A DNA stretch of 64,000 nucleotides. It comes from JAUPVS01 sp037139495 (lineage in GTDB: Bacteria > Patescibacteriota > Saccharimonadia > Saccharimonadales > JAUPVS01). Location of the stretch: NCBI GenBank assembly GCA_037139495.1, contig JBAXGG010000001.1, positions 3,756 to 67,755 on the forward strand, given 5' to 3'. A model generated the notes under the pieces. It was not told the origin of the DNA. It saw only the letters and a list, made by a program, of their open reading frames with translations, and did not search any database. The translations under genes and the position numbers were made by a program. Positions 24,545-32,740 of this stretch are shown one piece after another. Position 1 is the first letter of the stretch. Every line of letters begins with the position of its first letter.

Positions 24545-25239
24545 AAAGATGTGATGGGCATTATTTTGTCCTGAAGATTGACTATTGATGTATCGAAAGC
24601 ATACTTTTCTTGATCAAGTAACATTATTGTTGCTACGCCAGAGGCAACTTTCAGTAAACCCGGACCATCTAAAACACTAACTCCGCAAGCTGTAACTTCT
24701 CGGTTATCGCTGATCGCATCAAATGAAACAGCAAACAAATCGAATGTGCTTAAGAAACCTGGTTCATGATCTAAACTGTAACTAGGTTTGTTTACTATTC
24801 CAGCAGTATTTAATGGATTTAAAAGTCCCCTTACGCCAGATAATTTTGCATCTTTCCTGATTTTGGAGGCTGCTCTATCAAAAATGTTGTCAGACATATT
24901 GGCATGACTAATGCCAATTAAATTGAATAAGGAGATGCCGACGGCGCGTGCTACCATTACTTCATCAAGCTGTTTTGATCGGCGAGTTTCTTCGGTCATA
25001 GCATAGGCTTTAGCGCCAATGTATTGAATGACTTTAGTATAGTAAGTTGTAAAATCCAAATCTGGTGCAAAATTTGATTTCACAGATTCCACTTTTTCGC
25101 TAAGCAAGTGAGTGTAGAATCCTTTATGAATTCTAAATAGCTCTGCTTCCGAATAAGATAGAATGATACTAGTCTTAGACTTTGCAACTTTTTCTGTTTG
25201 ACGTAATTGCCTTGCCTCCGGTGAGCGAGTGAAATTCAT
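24532..25239 (-). CDS. Uncharacterised protein (about 235 residues)
   Basis: I do not recognise this family. The protein looks soluble and mixed alpha/beta, with a helical first half (SYSEAELFRIHKGFY, RSKQLDEVMVARAVGISLF) and a more beta-like, hydrophobic second half (DLFAVSFDAISD, VTACGVSVLDGPGLLKVASG). The longer frame starts at a TTG at 25275, but ATG 25239 is preferred because TATAAT (25252-25247) ends 7 bp before it, the same geometry seen for other genes here. It is divergent from metG across a short intergenic region that holds a perfect palindrome, and convergent with the trehalase gene. Confidence 0.65.
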   Translation of the reverse strand: MNFTRSPEARQLRQTEKVAKSKTSIILSYSEAELFRIHKGFYTHLLSEKVESVKSNFAPDLDFTTYYTKVIQYIGAKAYAMTEETRRSKQLDEVMVARAVGISLFNLIGISHANMSDNIFDRAASKIRKDAKLSGVRGLLNPLNTAGIVNKPSYSLDHEPGFLSTFDLFAVSFDAISDNREVTACGVSVLDGPGLLKVASGVATIMLLDQEKYAFDTSIVNLQDKIMPITSFQSM

Positions 25240-25246
25240 AAAAAAC

Positions 25247-25252
25247 ATTATA
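25247..25252 (-). promoter_or_regulatory. -10 box giving a leaderless transcript
   Basis: TATAAT on the minus strand is separated by 7 bp from the ATG at 25239, so the transcript of the uncharacterised gene should start at its initiation codon. Confidence 0.55.
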
Positions 25253-25286
25253 TCACTAATGGTCAGTAAAGTCAATGCATATAACC

Positions 25287-25301
25287 CCTTTAAGTTAAAG
25301 G
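25287..25301. promoter_or_regulatory. Perfect palindrome in the divergent metG promoter region
   Basis: CCTTTAAGTTAAAGG is a perfect 15-bp inverted repeat centred on G25294. It covers the position expected for the metG -35 box (-10 at 25312-25317), so it could be an operator for metG or for the divergent gene. Confidence 0.45.
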
Positions 25302-25311
25302 CTTAACAGGT

Positions 25312-25317
25312 TAAAAT
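25312..25317 (+). promoter_or_regulatory. -10 box of metG, leaderless geometry
   Basis: TAAAAT ends 6 bp before the metG ATG at 25324. Confidence 0.5.
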
Positions 25318-25323
25318 GGTGAG

Positions 25324-26772
25324 ATGAACTATTATGTGACGACTTCTATCCCATATGTAAATGGCGACCCTCATCTCGGTCATGCTTTAGAGTTTTTGTA
25401 TGGTGATATTCTGGCTAGGTATGCACGCAAGCAGGGCACCCCAGTTATTTTTAGTACTGGGACTGATGAGCACGGTGGCAAGGTAGCCGAAAAAGCTACC
25501 GAGTTAAAGATTACTCCGAAGGCTTTCGCTGATCAGATAAGCGAAAAGTTCCGTGATTTGCAAAAAGCTCTTAACATCAGTAATGATCGTTTTATCCGTA
25601 CAACTGATCCGGCCCACGAACAAAGAGCTCAGATAATCTGGAAGGATTTATCCAAAGACATTTATAAGGGCAGCTATATAGGCTTGTATTGTACGGGTTG
25701 TGAATCTTTTGTTACCGAAGCAGTCGCCAAAGAGAATAAAAACGTTTGCCCGCATCACAATAAACCTTATGAAAAAATCCAAGAAGAAAACTATTTTTTC
25801 AAACTCAGCAATTATGCCCCGCAAATTCTCAAAACAATTGAATCCGGGTCTTTCCGGGTAGTTCCAGCTACTAAAAAGCACGAAATATTACAAGTGATCA
25901 AGGAGGGATTAGAGGATATAAGTATCTCTCGTCCTAAAGAAAAGATCTCTTGGGGAATTGCCGTCCCAGGTGACCCTAATCAGGTTATGTATGTTTGGTT
26001 CGAGGCCCTTATGAACTATATTACGGTTTTAGGCTACCCAGAGCATGCTGACTTTAAGAAGTTTTGGCCAGCTAACGTGCAAGTTATCGGTAAAGACATT
26101 CTACGCTTCCATGCTGCTATTTGGCCCGGCATGCTGCTTGGCCTGGGTCTGCCGTTACCAAAAATGCTGTACGCTCACGGTTTTGTTAGTATAGATGGCA
26201 AAAAGATGGGTAAAAGCCTAGGTAATAGCATTTCGCCTCACGAGATTATAGACAGGTATAGCGCCGATGTTTTCAGGTATTATTTTGCTCGCCATGTCCC
26301 CAGCTACGAAGACGGTGATTTCAATTGGAAACGGTTAGAAGCAGCCTATAACAATGAACTTGGCAATGAACTTGGCAATGCTGTACAGAGAACGGTAGTA
26401 CTCATTCAGAAGAACCTCAACGGAATTGTCGGCGACATCCCAGCCGCTAAACACGATATTGCAAAATACCAAGCAGCTATCGAAGATTGTAAGTTCGATA
26501 GAGCCATGGACGAGGTCTGGGAGCAGGTACGAGGCTTGAACCAGTATATTGACGAAGAAAAGCCTTGGATGGTCGCTAAACAAGGGGACGAAGGTCACCT
26601 ACGCGAGATTTTGGCTTACCAAGTGAGCTGTTTGCTGGAGATTGCCAATATGCTTGAGCCATTTATGCCCGATACTGCTGCCAAAATTACTTATATATTT
26701 AAGGAAGGTGTCGTTCGACCACTAGACGGGACACTTTTCCCACGCACCGAGTCAGCTCCCAAGAAAGCCTAA
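25324..26772 (+). CDS. metG: Methionyl-tRNA synthetase
   Basis: This class I synthetase charges tRNA-Met. The 482-residue protein has the HIGH-type motif HLGHALEF after SIPYVNGDP, a single zinc knuckle of CxxC...CxxH form (YCTGC ... CPHH), the FEALMNYIT region and the catalytic loop KKMGKSLGN, where Gly replaces the usual Ser of KMSKS. The helical anticodon-binding domain is complete, but there is no C-terminal EMAP/Trbp111-like dimerisation domain, so it is a short monomeric form. TatD follows 3 bp downstream, a common pairing (metG-tatD-rsmA neighbourhood). The mRNA is probably leaderless. Confidence 0.96.
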   Translation: MNYYVTTSIPYVNGDPHLGHALEFLYGDILARYARKQGTPVIFSTGTDEHGGKVAEKATELKITPKAFADQISEKFRDLQKALNISNDRFIRTTDPAHEQRAQIIWKDLSKDIYKGSYIGLYCTGCESFVTEAVAKENKNVCPHHNKPYEKIQEENYFFKLSNYAPQILKTIESGSFRVVPATKKHEILQVIKEGLEDISISRPKEKISWGIAVPGDPNQVMYVWFEALMNYITVLGYPEHADFKKFWPANVQVIGKDILRFHAAIWPGMLLGLGLPLPKMLYAHGFVSIDGKKMGKSLGNSISPHEIIDRYSADVFRYYFARHVPSYEDGDFNWKRLEAAYNNELGNELGNAVQRTVVLIQKNLNGIVGDIPAAKHDIAKYQAAIEDCKFDRAMDEVWEQVRGLNQYIDEEKPWMVAKQGDEGHLREILAYQVSCLLEIANMLEPFMPDTAAKITYIFKEGVVRPLDGTLFPRTESAPKKA

Positions 26773-26775
26773 CAA

Positions 26776-27543
26776 ATGCAGTTTACTGACACGCATTGTC
26801 ATATTCAATTTGCTGATTATCCACTCAATGCAGATAAGGTTATCGAAGATGCCCAGTTGGTTGGTGTTGATCGACTATTGGTGGTTGGTTGCACTTTAGA
26901 TGATAGCCAGGCTGGAATTGAACTGGCAGCCAAGCATCAGAATATGTGGGCCGCTATTGGTTTACACCCACACGAAGCTAAAAACTACCAGATTGGTTCA
27001 AAGGAGCTGGTTAAGTTTGAGCAGTTAGCGACTCAGCCAAAGGTAGTGGCGATCGGTGAATCTGGACTGGACTATTACTACAACCATTCACCAAAGGCAG
27101 CTCAGCAGGAACTTTTACATTTTCAATTAAAACTCGCTCAGAAGCATAATTTACCGGTTATATTCCATATTAGGGATGCTTTTGAAGATTTTTGGGCAAT
27201 TGTTGATCAATACCCAGGTTTAAAGGGAGTCATCCATAGCTTCACAGCTACCAAAGCTGAGCTTGAGGAGGCCTTAAAAAGAGGACTTTTAATCGGCCTG
27301 AACGGCATCATGACCTTTACTAAGCAGGCAGATCAGCTGGCTATGGCAAAGGCAATACCACTTGATAAATTAGTGCTTGAAACTGACGCTCCTTTCTTGA
27401 CTCCGTATCCGTTCCGTGGTACAATCTGTCAGCCCAAACATGTTCGAGTAACGGCCGAGTTTTTAAGTCAACTGAGGGGAGAAACCCTCGAAACTATCGC
27501 TACGGCCACTACCCAGAACGCGGCACAACTATTTAAATTGTAA
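26776..27543 (+). CDS. tatD: TatD-family metal-dependent deoxyribonuclease
   Basis: This is a TIM-barrel metallohydrolase of 255 residues. Metal ligands are visible: THCHIQF (HxH) at residues 5-11, GESGLDYY (Glu), the HIRDAF His, HSFTATKAE and LETDAPFLTP (Asp). TatD enzymes are Mg2+-dependent 3'-5' exonucleases acting on DNA and oxidised ends. It lies 3 bp after metG and before two small unknown genes, in one likely operon. Confidence 0.94.
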   Translation: MQFTDTHCHIQFADYPLNADKVIEDAQLVGVDRLLVVGCTLDDSQAGIELAAKHQNMWAAIGLHPHEAKNYQIGSKELVKFEQLATQPKVVAIGESGLDYYYNHSPKAAQQELLHFQLKLAQKHNLPVIFHIRDAFEDFWAIVDQYPGLKGVIHSFTATKAELEEALKRGLLIGLNGIMTFTKQADQLAMAKAIPLDKLVLETDAPFLTPYPFRGTICQPKHVRVTAEFLSQLRGETLETIATATTQNAAQLFKL

Positions 27544-27555
27544 ACAAGAGGAAAT

Positions 27556-27888
27556 ATGCTCAATATACTGGACAGCCAAGAACAATCAATGCGCCGCCTG
27601 GCTAACCCCGAGGTTATTAACGAACGCGGTGATCACCGCAAGACAGCTGCCGATAATATACGAAGTGTTATTGAGTGGCAATTTGGTGGTGAACTTAAGC
27701 AATATGGTGACCCAGTATCTGAAAGTGCCGGACTCATCCCAGTTGAGAAATTCAGTCAGATTGGTGACTTGGCTACACAGACCGGTTTGAGCAATATTGA
27801 TTTGTCCCGAAAACTAGCTGCTCAGGCCCATGATGAGCAGGGTGTCCAAGATTTCCTAGGGGAAATAAGTGTTCCTGAAACTGTTTAA
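27556..27888 (+). CDS. Hypothetical protein (110 residues)
   Basis: A small, soluble, acidic protein, MLNILDSQEQSMRRL at the start, with an amphipathic helical look and no recognisable domain. An AAGAGGAAAT Shine-Dalgarno-like stretch precedes the ATG, 12 bp after tatD. Its last 20 bp overlap the start of the next gene in another frame, so the two are translationally coupled. Function unknown. Confidence 0.65.
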   Translation: MLNILDSQEQSMRRLANPEVINERGDHRKTAADNIRSVIEWQFGGELKQYGDPVSESAGLIPVEKFSQIGDLATQTGLSNIDLSRKLAAQAHDEQGVQDFLGEISVPETV

Positions 27889-28234
27889 GTCACTTAGTGA
27901 CCAAAAAGAAATAGACCGCCGCGCTGAACAGTACCGCAACTTAATTAGACGAGAAGCCAAAATCGGTGGAAAATTGTTTGGCCCCATACCTAAAGGCCAT
28001 AGACGAGAATTTTTTTGTTTAAACGAGCACACCTGGGTATGGTATGAAGAATGGACTGATCCTAGCGGACACAGCCAATCTAAGACCACTCGTTATGATG
28101 TACGTCCAAAAGGAGTCGTCAAGGTTCAAGACGGACACCCTAGCCAATACATTGATTTAAACGAAGCTCGTAATCTCTATCAAGCCGTCGAACTCTATAA
28201 CCAACGTATTGATGCTGAGTATGATCTACCTTGA
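27869..28234 (+). CDS. Hypothetical protein (121 residues)
   Basis: This soluble protein starts at GTG 27869 (MFLKLFKSLSDQKE) with AGGGG well placed 7 bp upstream, inside the previous gene. It has a basic N-terminal helix and a central beta-rich part with aromatic residues (NEHTWVWYEEWTDPSG, TTRYDVRPKGVVKVQ) followed by a helix. The WVWYEEW-type stretch looks like a binding surface, but I do not recognise the family. Its 3' end overlaps the preferred start of the cysteine desulfurase gene, so it belongs to the same operon. Confidence 0.65.
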   Translation: MFLKLFKSLSDQKEIDRRAEQYRNLIRREAKIGGKLFGPIPKGHRREFFCLNEHTWVWYEEWTDPSGHSQSKTTRYDVRPKGVVKVQDGHPSQYIDLNEARNLYQAVELYNQRIDAEYDLP

Positions 28235-29351
28235 TAATGCTGCTGCCACACCGCTAGACGGCACAGTTATTAATGCCATGCAGCCGTATTGGCAGGATAA
28301 GTTTTTCAACGCCTCGGCCGGTTACCTAGCTGCCAAGCAGGTTCACCAAGATATCCAAAAAGCGCGAGCTAGCGTCGCTAAAATACTAGGCTCGCGCCCG
28401 AGTGAAGTTATTTTTACAGCTGGTGGCACCGAAGCCGACAATTTGGCGATTAACGGCGTCATGCAGGCTCACCCAAAAGCTAACCTGGTTATTAGCGCTG
28501 TCGAGCACAAAGCTATCCTTGAGGTCGCTCGGCAATATCCGTATCAGGTAGTGCCGGTAGGTGTGAACGGCCTGGTTGATATCGAAAAACTGGTCGAGCA
28601 AATTAATGATAAAACTGTTTTAGTTAGCGTCATGTACGCTAACAATGAGCTAGGAACAGTTCAACCTATAACCAAAATCGGCCAGGCTATCCAAAAAATT
28701 AAACAAGATCGCAATCAGCGCGGTATAAAATTACCACTGTATTTTCATACCGATGCCAGCCAAGCACCTAATTATTTGAATCTCCAGGTTAACCGATTGG
28801 CAGTTGACCTGATGACTCTTAATGGCGGTAAAATCTATGGACCAAAACAGACTGGCGCTCTATACGTAAAAGCCGGTACAGTTATAAAAGGCCAGATAAG
28901 GGGCGGCGGCCAAGAACACAATTTACGTAGCGGAACCGAAAATGTGGCCGGTATAATCGGCTTTACTAGAGCTCTGGAGATCGCCCAATTAATACGACCA
29001 GAGGAAGCCAAGCGACTTGCTGAATTACAGATCCAATTTGAATCTCAGTTAGACAAATTGCCGAAAGTGGTAATTAATGCTCACCAAAATCGGCTACCTA
29101 ACTTCGTCCATATAACTATTAAGGGGTTCGATAACGAACAATTGATGATGCAGCTGGATGAGGCGGGAATAATCTGCGCCGTTGGATCGGCTTGTAGTGC
29201 CAGTAACGAAGAGCCCTCTCATGTCCTAAAAGCAATTGGTTTAAGTAAAGCCGAGGCCCAAAGTTCATTGCGATTTAGCATGGGCCGACAAACAAGTCCT
29301 AAAGATATTAAAAAAACTGTCCAGACATTAACAAAACTACTAAACATGTAA
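28221..29351 (+). CDS. Cysteine desulfurase (NifS/IscS family)
   Basis: This PLP enzyme removes sulfur from cysteine as a persulfide for Fe-S cluster or tRNA thiolation pathways. From ATG 28221 (MIYLDNAAATP) it has 376 residues. Seen motifs are FTAGGTEADN, VEHKAILE, HTDASQA, the PLP lysine in GGKIYGPKQTGALY, LRSGTENVAG, and the active Cys in GSACSASNEE. The GGK context differs slightly from the usual SxHK. Because mnmA lies next, after a short remnant region, it may feed sulfur to the 2-thiouridine of tRNA; that pairing is inferred from context. The upstream ATG at 28209 is less likely. Confidence 0.93.
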   Translation: MIYLDNAAATPLDGTVINAMQPYWQDKFFNASAGYLAAKQVHQDIQKARASVAKILGSRPSEVIFTAGGTEADNLAINGVMQAHPKANLVISAVEHKAILEVARQYPYQVVPVGVNGLVDIEKLVEQINDKTVLVSVMYANNELGTVQPITKIGQAIQKIKQDRNQRGIKLPLYFHTDASQAPNYLNLQVNRLAVDLMTLNGGKIYGPKQTGALYVKAGTVIKGQIRGGGQEHNLRSGTENVAGIIGFTRALEIAQLIRPEEAKRLAELQIQFESQLDKLPKVVINAHQNRLPNFVHITIKGFDNEQLMMQLDEAGIICAVGSACSASNEEPSHVLKAIGLSKAEAQSSLRFSMGRQTSPKDIKKTVQTLTKLLNM

Positions 29352-29653
29352 TTATCTAAAAATAGGCCTAACAGACCTTCCTAAAGCCTTTACTTAATAG
29401 TATCTAAAAAAAGGTATACAAAGAAATAGCCGAAAAAGATGTCTAGGATATCTTAAATGGTGTTTTTCTGCAGGAACTTTGCGACCAAGGACTGCTTTAT
29501 TTTGAACAGAAAATAAACGAAAACAAGATGTTTTTATAGCAGGATTTACCGCCAATAATGTATTTCACAGCAACGTGAGAACCACATAAGGGATAATTAA
29601 TTTTGATAATGGTGATGGCAAAACAGGGGTAACTTTGCTAAAATAGGTTAGAT
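29352..29653 (+). other. Noncoding 300-bp interval with a possible gene remnant
   Basis: No complete gene is visible. One frame around 29449-29542 stays open and reads protein-like (ILNGVFLQELCDQGLLYF, ending at TAG) but has no start codon, and surrounding frames are closed, as expected for a decayed gene. The mnmA -10 box lies at the right end. Confidence 0.35.
29639..29644 (+). promoter_or_regulatory. -10 box of mnmA
   Basis: TAAAAT ends 9 bp before the mnmA ATG at 29654, predicting a leader of only about 3 nt. Confidence 0.45.
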
Positions 29654-30691
29654 ATGGCAAAGAAAGTTTATGTCGGTCTAAGCGGTGGCGTTGATAGTTC
29701 AGTGACTGCAGCTTTGCTCGTGGAGCAGGGTTACGAAGTTACGGGGGTTTACATGAAAAACTGGAGCCAGGACTTTTCAGGCTTTGATTGCCCCTGGAAA
29801 GATGACTACCAAGATGCCAAGCGCGTTGCCGTCCAGCTAGGCATACCCTTTAAAATGTATGACTTCGAAAAAGAGTATCGTCAGAAAGTTGTTAATTATA
29901 TGGTCGCCGAATATCAGGTTGGTAACACGCCGAATCCAGATATTATGTGCAACCAAGAGGTCAAATTCAAACTCTTTTTAGAAACCGCCTTAGAGGATGG
30001 TGCTGACCTAATTGCCACAGGTCACTATGCCCGTGTAAAAAACGGGCGGTTACTAACAGCAGCCAATAAAGAAAAAGATCAAACATATTTTTTGTATCGA
30101 GTTAGCGAAGACGCATTAAAGCACGTCTTAATGCCAATTGGTGACTATAAAACCAAAATAGAAGTTCGTTCCCTGGCAAAGAAGTTCGGGTTGGCTACAG
30201 CCGAGAAGAAAGACTCTCAGGGGATATGTTTTGTCGGCAAGGTTGGCATTAAGGACTTCTTGCTACACGAACTTGGACCGCAGGCACCAGGCTTAATCAA
30301 GAATGAATCAGGGAAGGTTATTGGTCAGCATGAGGGTGCGATCTTTTATACCATCGGACAACGACACGGTTTAAGTGTTGGCGGTGGTCTGCCATATTAC
30401 GTAGTTGGCAAGGACATGAAGAAAAACGAAGTTTACGTCACAACCAACCTGGATGACAAAGAACTATGGCATAAATCTTTGCAACTAAGCAGCGTCCACT
30501 GGATTAACAGCCAGCCTTCAGCTACTAAACTTCAGGTCAGAACTCGATACCGAGCCGATCTAGTTAATTGCATAATTAGTGAGGATGGCAAGATTGTTGA
30601 GCTTGAAGACGAGGTCAGGGCGGTGACTTCTGGACAATCAGCAGTCTTTTATGATGGCGACAAAGTTTTAGGCGGCGGGATTATAAGCTAG
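29654..30691 (+). CDS. mnmA: tRNA-specific 2-thiouridylase MnmA
   Basis: MnmA makes the 2-thio group of U34 in tRNAs for Lys, Glu and Gln. The 345-residue protein has the PP-loop GLSGGVDSSV, the YMKNW and DYQDAKRVA segments, the catalytic Cys in PNPDIMCNQEVKF, ATGHYAR, and the second Cys in SQGICFVG, followed by a C-terminal beta-barrel (VTSGQSAVFYDGDKVLGGG). Length is normal for the bacterial family. The cysteine desulfurase at 28221 is the probable sulfur donor. Confidence 0.96.
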   Translation: MAKKVYVGLSGGVDSSVTAALLVEQGYEVTGVYMKNWSQDFSGFDCPWKDDYQDAKRVAVQLGIPFKMYDFEKEYRQKVVNYMVAEYQVGNTPNPDIMCNQEVKFKLFLETALEDGADLIATGHYARVKNGRLLTAANKEKDQTYFLYRVSEDALKHVLMPIGDYKTKIEVRSLAKKFGLATAEKKDSQGICFVGKVGIKDFLLHELGPQAPGLIKNESGKVIGQHEGAIFYTIGQRHGLSVGGGLPYYVVGKDMKKNEVYVTTNLDDKELWHKSLQLSSVHWINSQPSATKLQVRTRYRADLVNCIISEDGKIVELEDEVRAVTSGQSAVFYDGDKVLGGGIIS

Positions 30692-30741
30692 TAGGTAGGC
30701 ACCCATCAGCACAGTCTCATCATATATAATTTTAAATCTGG

Positions 30742-30747
30742 TATACT
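30742..30747 (+). promoter_or_regulatory. -10 box of alaS
   Basis: TATACT ends 9 bp before the alaS ATG at 30757, so the leader is predicted to be about 3 nt. Confidence 0.5.
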
Positions 30748-30756
30748 CTAACAGAT

Positions 30757-32643
30757 ATGAATGCTCAAGAAATCCGAAAAGCTTATTTGGACTTTTTCAA
30801 GGGACAAAAGCACGAATTAATCCAGCTGGCTCAATTAGTGCCCCAAAATGACCCAACTACACTTTTTACCGGTTCTGGTATGCAGCCACTCATCCCATAT
30901 TTATTGGGCGAAAAGCACCCTAGCGGCGTTCGTCTTGTTAATAGCCAAACTTGTTTGCGCGCCCAAGATATTGAAGAGGTCGGCGATAATCGTCACACAA
31001 CCTTCTTTGAGATGCTCGGTAACTGGAGTCTGGGCGATTATTTTAAGAAGGAGCAGATTGCCTGGTTTTTTGAGTTTTTGGTAGACAAGGTCGGTCTGGA
31101 CCCTCAGAAAATCTACGTTACCTGTTTTATTGGTAGTAAAGAACATAATATCCCTCGTGATGACGAAGCCGCTGCTATTTGGCAAAAACTGTTTAAGTCT
31201 AAAGGTATCGATGCTAAGATTGCCGAGATTGGTAGTCAAGCTAATGGCGACAAGCGCGGTATTAAAGAAGGGGAACGCATCTTCTTTTACGATGATGGCG
31301 AAAACTGGTGGAGCCGTGCTGGTGGCCTCGATAAAACTCCGATTGGTGACCCTTGCGGACCAGATAGCGAAGTTTTCTACAATTTTGGCCCCCAGAATCA
31401 CAACCCTTCTTTTGGACATGCCCACCCAGCCAGTGATTCAGGCCAGTTTATGGAAATTGGCAACCAAGTTTTTATGCAGTATTTGCGTACTGATAAAGGT
31501 TTTGAGGAACTGCCTAAACCTAACGTTGATTTTGGCGGTGGCTTGGAACGTATCGCCGCTGCCGCTATCGATAGCCCAGATGTTTTTAAAATTAGCATAA
31601 TGTGGCCAATTATCGATCAGCTAGAAAAACTTTCTGGCAAAAAGTACGGCAATCACCAAGCTAGCATGCGGGTTATTGCTGATCACTTGCGAGCGGCCAC
31701 CTTCCTAGCCGTTGATGGAATCGTTCCCTCCAACAAAACCCAAGGTTATGTTATGCGTCGCTTGTTGCGTCGCGCCATCCGCTTTGCATTTGAACTTGGC
31801 ATCGAACAAAACTTCTTGCAAGACGTAGCCCCAGTTATTACGGATCTGTACCATCATGATTACCCAGAGGTGGCCGAACAGCGAGACAAGGTTGTCGATA
31901 TTTTGGTTCGGGAAGAAAAGATTTTCCGACAGACACTGCGCAAAGGGCTGCATGAGTTCAACAAAATGGCCGGCAAAGAACTAACTGGCGAGACTCTATT
32001 TAAACTTTATGACACATATGGTTTCCCAACAGAGCTTACACATGAAGAAGCCTTTAAACAAGATTTGCCAGTTGCTAAAACCGCTCAAGATGATTTCGAG
32101 AAGCTCATGCAGGAACAGCGTGAACGCTCACAAACGGCCAGTAAGGGTACCTTTAAAGGTGGTCTTGGTGGTCAAACCCTGCAACACAAAAAATATCATA
32201 CCGCTACGCACCTTATGTACCAGGCCTTAAGAAACGTTCTGGGCGACCACGTTATTCAGCGCGGTTCTAACATTACCGAAGAACGCCTGCGTTTTGACTT
32301 TAGCCACCACGAAAAAGTGACTCCTGAGCAAATCAAAGAAGTCGAAAAAATAGTAAACGAACAGATTGGTAACGATCTTAAAGTCAGTTTCGAGGAATAT
32401 CCTACAAAAGTTGCTCGAGAAGAAAAAGGTGCTTTGGGCCAATTTGGTGATCGTTACGGGGAGCGGGTCAAAGTTTATACGATGATTGCTGACGGCGCTA
32501 AAAAGCCATTTAGTTTTGAAATATGCGGCGGACCCCATGTTGACCATACTCTGCAATTATTTGAAGACGGCAAGAAGTTTAAGATACTAAAAGAAGAAGC
32601 CAGCTCTGCCGGGGTCCGAAGAATCAAGGCCGTATTAGCGTAA
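30757..32643 (+). CDS. alaS: Alanyl-tRNA synthetase, shortened form
   Basis: AlaRS charges tRNA-Ala; the same enzyme also charges the tmRNA at 14875. The 628-residue protein has the N-terminal class II catalytic core (FTGSGMQPLIPYLLG, EMLGNWSLGDYF, FGGGLERIAA) and the tRNA-recognition helices, then goes straight to the editing-domain zinc motifs HTATHL (HxxxH) and CGGPHV (CxxxH). Usual bacterial AlaRS has about 870 residues. Missing here are most of the beta-barrel before the editing core and the entire C-Ala dimerisation domain. Editing residues are present, so proofreading may persist. The gene is intact, so this is a family-level reduction, not a frameshift. Confidence 0.95.
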   Translation: MNAQEIRKAYLDFFKGQKHELIQLAQLVPQNDPTTLFTGSGMQPLIPYLLGEKHPSGVRLVNSQTCLRAQDIEEVGDNRHTTFFEMLGNWSLGDYFKKEQIAWFFEFLVDKVGLDPQKIYVTCFIGSKEHNIPRDDEAAAIWQKLFKSKGIDAKIAEIGSQANGDKRGIKEGERIFFYDDGENWWSRAGGLDKTPIGDPCGPDSEVFYNFGPQNHNPSFGHAHPASDSGQFMEIGNQVFMQYLRTDKGFEELPKPNVDFGGGLERIAAAAIDSPDVFKISIMWPIIDQLEKLSGKKYGNHQASMRVIADHLRAATFLAVDGIVPSNKTQGYVMRRLLRRAIRFAFELGIEQNFLQDVAPVITDLYHHDYPEVAEQRDKVVDILVREEKIFRQTLRKGLHEFNKMAGKELTGETLFKLYDTYGFPTELTHEEAFKQDLPVAKTAQDDFEKLMQEQRERSQTASKGTFKGGLGGQTLQHKKYHTATHLMYQALRNVLGDHVIQRGSNITEERLRFDFSHHEKVTPEQIKEVEKIVNEQIGNDLKVSFEEYPTKVAREEKGALGQFGDRYGERVKVYTMIADGAKKPFSFEICGGPHVDHTLQLFEDGKKFKILKEEASSAGVRRIKAVLA

Positions 32644-32740
32644 AACTCAGCTGGTTCACAGACAGCCTGTTTATAACTATAGGTAGTTTGAGCGACTTAC
32701 TTCATAGAGCCAGTCTAAGATGTTAAAATAAAAGGTGATT

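Noticed and set aside
6510..32669. Shared 13-mer cacagacagcctg upstream of the helicase gene and ftsA
   Set aside because: Matches of this length are expected by chance in 64 kb, and the positions relative to the promoters differ.
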